From positions 1 to 8,934 of the forward strand of contig CAIYUD010000005.1 of NCBI GenBank assembly GCA_903929325.1: DNA of 8,934 nucleotides, in the 5' to 3' direction. The translations under genes were made by a program, and so were the position numbers. Below, one piece after another: positions 5,593 to 8,934 of the stretch. How positions within the stretch are numbered: the first letter of the stretch is position 1; each line of letters begins with the position of its first letter. The notes beneath the pieces are model-generated. The model had not been told where the DNA came from. It saw nothing but the letters and a program-made list of their open reading frames with translations, and ran no database searches. Source of the stretch: an uncultured Opitutia bacterium (lineage in GTDB: Bacteria; Verrucomicrobiota; Verrucomicrobiia; Opitutales; UBA953).

Positions 5593-6849
5593 TCACATAA
5601 CCCGACACCAGAGGACCTTCAGGTAGCGTCCTTCGGGGTGATGGGAGGCGTTGGGGTGGTCGGAGCCTGCCCCTGTGCGGTCAAAGATTTGCAGGCGTTT
5701 ACCGTAACGGTGCGCTGCTTTAGTGATAAGGTCTTCGAATTGCTCTTCGGTAACGAGGCCTGAGCAGGAACAGGTCACGAAGAATGAACCAGGCGGAGTT
5801 AGTTGAAGGGCAAGGACGTTGAGGTCATTGTACTTCTTGAGGCCATCGGCGACATCGATGTCGTCGCGACCTTCGACAAACTTAGGTGGGTCGCAGAGGA
5901 CGACATCCCAGGTCTTACCGTTCTTTTGCATCTGCCGTACCCACGAGAAGGCATCTGCATGGACGAACTCGACGCGTGCTTGGTTCAAATTCGCGTTACG
6001 TTTGGCCATCTCGATGGCCTGTTCATCTAGATCTACGCCGGTGACTTCGCTGGCGCCGCCGAGTTTTGCGGAAATGGAGAACCCTCCCGTATAGCAGCAA
6101 AGATCAAGCACCCGCTTGTCTTTGACGAGTTCAGCAAAGCGCTTCCGATTGTCGCGTTGATCGCAGAAGAAGCCGGTTTTGTGGCCACTGGCGAAATCAA
6201 CTTCATAGCGAATACCGTTTTCTTTGATGCGTGCGTCGCGAACTTGAGAGCGGGGAATTTCGTGTGGCTGAATGCTCTCAATATTACCGACATACTCGTC
6301 GACGTGCACAACTTCACGTTTAGTGCCGAGGGCTTCGTGGAGGATTTGTATCCAGCGCGGTAAGCGCCTTAAGACTGCATACGAAGATACTTCAATCGAG
6401 AGGGTATCGGCGAAACGATCGACAACGAGACCGGCAAAACCATCGGCGTCGGCATTAATGACGCGGTAAGTGTCCGTAGTGGCGTCCAAGGCGAGAATTT
6501 CACGACGGAAGTTAACTGCGCGACGGATGGCAGCTTCGAACCAAGCGTCATCAGGTTTGCCTGCGGTGTGTTTAAAGATGCGGAGGGCAATGGGTGCGCC
6601 AGGATTCCAAAATCCGTAGCCAATGAGACGTCCATCTTTGTCGTAAGCAGCCACCACGTCGCCAATGCGGGCATCAGGTGAAGCCCGGCCAATCATGGTG
6701 CGGAAGATATTGGGCTTAGAGACGAAGGTTTTAATCTGTACCCATGGACGTTCTCTGTCCGCTTCGAGCGGGGTGAGACTTTCGGGTTTACTAGGCTGGG
6801 CTTCAGACATGGCTCTAGCGTCAGTCGCACAGAGGCGGCTGGCAAGCAT
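5593..6849 (-). CDS. rlmI: RlmI-like 23S rRNA m5C methyltransferase (class I SAM-dependent)
   Basis: Predicted cytoplasmic enzyme methylating a cytosine at C5 in 23S rRNA (position 1962 in E. coli for RlmI), with SAM as donor. Of 418 residues (E. coli about 396), a PUA RNA-binding domain covers about 35-90 (PWVQIKTFVSKPNIFR...). The RlmI central domain follows (about 105-210; DGFAGLVVDRFADTLSIEVS), then a Rossmann methyltransferase. In that domain GHKTGFFCDQRDNR is at 222-235, the SAM-binding VLDLCCYTGGFSIS at 247-260, DPPKF at 320-324, and TCSCSG at 359-364 with the likely nucleophilic cysteine. The C-terminus DHPNASHHPEGRYLKVLWCRVM is typical. The first ATG (6849) is 13 bp after the nuoF stop. 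An ATG at 6810 is an equally good start, because the first 30 or so residues are not conserved. It is co-directional with nuoF and so probably shares its transcript. The exact target base is inferred from the family. Confidence 0.88.
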   Translation of the reverse strand: MLASRLCATDARAMSEAQPSKPESLTPLEADRERPWVQIKTFVSKPNIFRTMIGRASPDARIGDVVAAYDKDGRLIGYGFWNPGAPIALRIFKHTAGKPDDAWFEAAIRRAVNFRREILALDATTDTYRVINADADGFAGLVVDRFADTLSIEVSSYAVLRRLPRWIQILHEALGTKREVVHVDEYVGNIESIQPHEIPRSQVRDARIKENGIRYEVDFASGHKTGFFCDQRDNRKRFAELVKDKRVLDLCCYTGGFSISAKLGGASEVTGVDLDEQAIEMAKRNANLNQARVEFVHADAFSWVRQMQKNGKTWDVVLCDPPKFVEGRDDIDVADGLKKYNDLNVLALQLTPPGSFFVTCSCSGLVTEEQFEDLITKAAHRYGKRLQIFDRTGAGSDHPNASHHPEGRYLKVLWCRVM

Positions 6850-6862
6850 AGGGAATCGTGCC

Positions 6863-8212
6863 TTAGATTAGGCGCAGACCGTTAACCTCTTCGCCGCGTT
6901 GACGTCGGCGAATGGATTCGAGGTATTCGTCTTTAAACTTAGGGACAGCCGATTGAACTGGCCAGGCGACTGCTTCACCGTGGGCACAAATGGTACGTCC
7001 AGCGACTTGGTTGGCGATGTCGAGGAGCAAGGGTACATCGGTCTCCATGCCGCCACCTGTCGTGATACGTTTAGATACACGACTGAGCCACAGAGAGCCT
7101 TCACGGCAAGGCGTGCACTGTCCGCAAGTTTCGTGCGCGTAGAAGGCATTCAGGTTTGAAAGCGCTTGGATCATTTCGACGGAGTCATCGAGAGCGATTG
7201 TGCCGCCTGTGCCTAAACCTGTGCCGCATGCAGCAATGCTATTGGAGTCGAGAGGGATGTCCTCGAGTGCCCAGTCGAACTCTGTTCCGTTGGGAAGTTT
7301 GCCTTTAAAGCGTTCGCCGAATTTCAAAATCTTGGTGGAAGAACCGCCGGGAATAATCGCTTTAAATTTACGTCCATCGAGTGGACCTCCGCACAAATCG
7401 TAAAGCAATTCCCCGAAGGTAGCTTTACCGGCTTCAATTTCGTAGAGTCCTGGGCGCTTCACTAAACCGGATACACCCCAGATGTGTGTGCCGCTGTCGC
7501 CGGGGATGCCAATCTTGGCGAACTCCGCGCCGCCAAAGGCGAGCACGTGTTTAACTTGGGCCATCGTCTCCGCGTTATTGACGATGGTAGGGCAATTGTA
7601 GAGTCCGAGAACGGCAGGGAAGTAGGGTGGCTTGATGCGCGGGTAGCCGCGTTTACCTTCGAGCGATTCAATGAGGCCAGTTTCTTCGCCGCAGACGTAA
7701 CAGCCGCCACCACGATGGACGACGACTTCGCAAGAGTAGTTGGAGCCGAGAATGTTTTGTCCAAGGAAATTCTTCGCTTTGGCTTCGACGATAGCGCGCT
7801 CGAGAATTTTGGCACCGTGCTGGAATTCTCCACGGATATAGATGAAAGCTTGTTTAGCTTGGATAGCCCATGCGGTGATGGCGATGCCCTCAAGCATCTG
7901 GTGGGGGTCCTTATAGATAATCTGACGGTCCTTGTAGGTGCCTGGCTCAGATTCATCGGCGTTCACGACGAGGTAAGCAGGTTTGCCTGACTTACGATCG
8001 AGGAACTTCCATTTCATGCCCGTAGGGAAGCCTGCACCGCCTCGACCGCGCAGGCCTGAGGTCTCAACTTCTTTGCAGACATCTTCCGGCTTCATGGCGA
8101 CGGCCTTTTTAAGAGCGTCGTAGCCGCCGTGGCGGAGGTAGCAGTCAATGTCTACGGTGTAACCGGGTTGACGGAGATTAGCGTAAATGAGTGGGCGTTC
8201 GACGGCGGGCAT
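6863..8212 (-). CDS. nuoF: NADH-quinone oxidoreductase subunit F (NADH/FMN site)
   Basis: NuoF (51 kDa/Nqo1) binds NADH and FMN and starts electron flow into complex I at the tip of the peripheral arm. The 449-residue protein has the FMN/NADH glycine-rich loop GLRGRGGAGFPTGMKWKF (53-70), the NADH-pocket acidic segment NADESEPGTYKDR (84-96) and the CGEETGLIESLEGKRGYPR stretch (174-192). The ligands of [4Fe-4S] cluster N3 are C363, C366, C369 (ETCGQCTPCREGS) and C409 (TICAHGEAVAWP). Length is normal for the family (about 440-450). The ATG at 8212 follows the nuoE stop by 12 bp, with only a poor Shine-Dalgarno sequence, which suggests coupling to nuoE translation. The next gene on the strand is rlmI, not nuoG. 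All catalytic positions I can check are intact. Confidence 0.97.
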   Translation of the reverse strand: MPAVERPLIYANLRQPGYTVDIDCYLRHGGYDALKKAVAMKPEDVCKEVETSGLRGRGGAGFPTGMKWKFLDRKSGKPAYLVVNADESEPGTYKDRQIIYKDPHQMLEGIAITAWAIQAKQAFIYIRGEFQHGAKILERAIVEAKAKNFLGQNILGSNYSCEVVVHRGGGCYVCGEETGLIESLEGKRGYPRIKPPYFPAVLGLYNCPTIVNNAETMAQVKHVLAFGGAEFAKIGIPGDSGTHIWGVSGLVKRPGLYEIEAGKATFGELLYDLCGGPLDGRKFKAIIPGGSSTKILKFGERFKGKLPNGTEFDWALEDIPLDSNSIAACGTGLGTGGTIALDDSVEMIQALSNLNAFYAHETCGQCTPCREGSLWLSRVSKRITTGGGMETDVPLLLDIANQVAGRTICAHGEAVAWPVQSAVPKFKDEYLESIRRRQRGEEVNGLRLI

Positions 8213-8224
8213 GGTTGTGGGGCT

Positions 8225-8758
8225 TTAGCCGTTCCACTCCGGTGTACCGGGTTGGGGGGCGGTCTTGCCGTAGTTAGTATCTGTAAGGGATGTGCGAATT
8301 TTCGCCGCAAAAGCTTCGGCCTTATCGGGTGTTACATTCTCATGCATCGCATGGTCGACCTGGACAACAGGTCCGCAGCCGCAGTCAGCAATACACTCCA
8401 CAAATTCGATGGTGAAATTACCATCCGCCGAAGTTTCGCCGCGTTTGCAATTAAGGGACTTCTCTAAGCTCGCCATGAGTGCGTAGGAACCGCGCAAGGC
8501 GCAAGAAAGTGTCCGACAAACTCGGATGTGGCGGCGGCCAATCGGCTCACGGCGGAACATCGGGTAGAAGGTGACGACTTCGAGAACTTGCATCGGGGTC
8601 ACGCCGACTTTTTCGGCAACCCAAGCCATGTCTGCGTCATTGATGTAGCCACGGTCTTCTTGCACGAGGTGCAAGAGTGGCATGGTCGCACTACGCTTGT
8701 GTGGGTATTGGCCGATAATGGCGTCGGCCTGTGAAAGGGTGGCGGGCTTGAGTGACAT
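8225..8758 (-). CDS. nuoE: NADH-quinone oxidoreductase subunit E ([2Fe-2S] N1a)
   Basis: NuoE (24 kDa/Nqo2) is a thioredoxin-fold subunit that packs on NuoF and holds cluster N1a near FMN. From the ATG at 8758 it has 177 residues. A helical N-terminal domain (about 10-60; MPLLHLVQEDRGYINDADMA, then VTPMQVLEVVTFYPMF) precedes the cluster domain. Ligands are C81 and C86 (CRTLSC) and C122 and C126 (CIADC), the expected C-x4-C and C-x3-C pairs. A fifth cysteine, C128, gives CIADCGCGP. The C-terminal tail from about residue 155 is Pro/Gly-rich and not conserved. An in-frame ATG at 8773 would overlap nuoD by 13 bases. I chose 8758 because it begins the conserved type of N-terminus 2 bases after the nuoD stop. 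Neither start has a clear Shine-Dalgarno sequence, so coupling to nuoD is likely. Confidence 0.95.
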   Translation of the reverse strand: MSLKPATLSQADAIIGQYPHKRSATMPLLHLVQEDRGYINDADMAWVAEKVGVTPMQVLEVVTFYPMFRREPIGRRHIRVCRTLSCALRGSYALMASLEKSLNCKRGETSADGNFTIEFVECIADCGCGPVVQVDHAMHENVTPDKAEAFAAKIRTSLTDTNYGKTAPQPGTPEWNG

Positions 8759-8760
8759 GT

Positions 8761-8934
8761 TTAGCGATCGCATTCGCCCATCACGAAGTCGAGTGAGCCT
8801 AGGATTGAAGGGATATCGGTCATGTAGTGACCGGGAGCAATTTTCGGAAGAATGGAGAGTGCGACAAAGCTAGGACCGCGAATGTGGAGGCGATAAGGGA
8901 CGCCACCACCGAGCGACTGTATATAAAACCCGAG
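8761..8934 (-). CDS. nuoD: NADH-quinone oxidoreductase subunit D, C-terminal fragment
   Basis: Only the last 57 codons and the stop lie in the window; the gene continues past the right edge. The translation includes GGGVPYRLHIRGPSFVALS and ends GSLDFVMGECDR. This is the conserved C-terminus of the 49-kDa subunit (E. coli: PYR-x-K-x-R-A-P-x-F near the end, and a terminal LGSIDFVLGEVDR type sequence). NuoD, related to [NiFe]-hydrogenase large subunits, lines the quinone-binding cavity with NuoB and NuoH. The terminal Arg segment is family-typical, so this is a complete 3' end rather than a broken gene. The stop is 2 bases before the preferred nuoE start. Quinone-site residues near the N-terminus are outside the window. 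Confidence 0.93.
   Translation of the reverse strand, partial: LGFYIQSLGGGVPYRLHIRGPSFVALSILPKIAPGHYMTDIPSILGSLDFVMGECDR

Noticed and set aside
5323..5763. 146-codon plus-strand frame spanning the photolyase end and the rlmI end
   Set aside because: It is a frame-shifted reading of conserved photolyase sequence followed by antisense rlmI. No start signal supports it.
3811..6862. Mobile insertion bringing in the photolyase and rlmI
   Set aside because: I looked for flanking direct or inverted repeats, a transposase or integrase, and a tRNA target and saw none. The codon style looks like that of the neighbours by eye, though I did not count it.
7484..7990. 168-codon plus-strand frame inside nuoF
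   Set aside because: Entirely antisense to strongly conserved nuoF sequence; its length is explained by codon bias of the real gene.

Overview
The window carries a bacterial respiratory complex I (NADH:quinone oxidoreductase, nuo) locus. It looks like a Gram-negative chromosome with moderate G+C. The form of the Nuo proteins, the RlmI-type methyltransferase and the RNase R suggest Verrucomicrobiota (Opitutae-like) to me. That placement is an impression from the proteins, not a computed result, and no rRNA is present to settle it.

Layout from right to left, following the main (minus) direction of transcription: the C-terminal end of nuoD (8761-8934), nuoE (8225-8758), nuoF (6863-8212), an rlmI-like 23S rRNA m5C methyltransferase (5593-6849), then an oppositely oriented FeS-type (6-4) photolyase/cryptochrome (4040-5578, plus strand), then nuoG (2107-3789), nuoH (1003-2103) and nuoI (452-997). 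After a gap of about 200 bp comes the start of an RNase R gene (1-250), cut off by the window edge. The nuo genes are tightly packed within each block, with gaps of 2-12 bp. The complex I cluster is split in two: D-E-F-rlmI and G-H-I.

NuoE, NuoF and NuoG form the NADH-oxidising arm (FMN plus FeS chain). NuoD and NuoI pass electrons on to quinone, and NuoH is the membrane anchor at the quinone site. The pumping subunits NuoJ-N do not follow nuoI here and must lie elsewhere if the complex is complete. NuoG has lost three of the four ligands of the off-path N7 cluster.

The photolyase keeps all four FeS cysteines, the His-His pair of (6-4) repair and two of the electron-chain tryptophans of Agrobacterium PhrB. 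It carries Phe where PhrB has Tyr391 next to FAD. The most interesting points are the split of the operon by an antisense photolyase, that natural Tyr-to-Phe change, and the relict N7 site. I found no mobile element, CRISPR array, tRNA or rRNA, and no convincing wholly new system.
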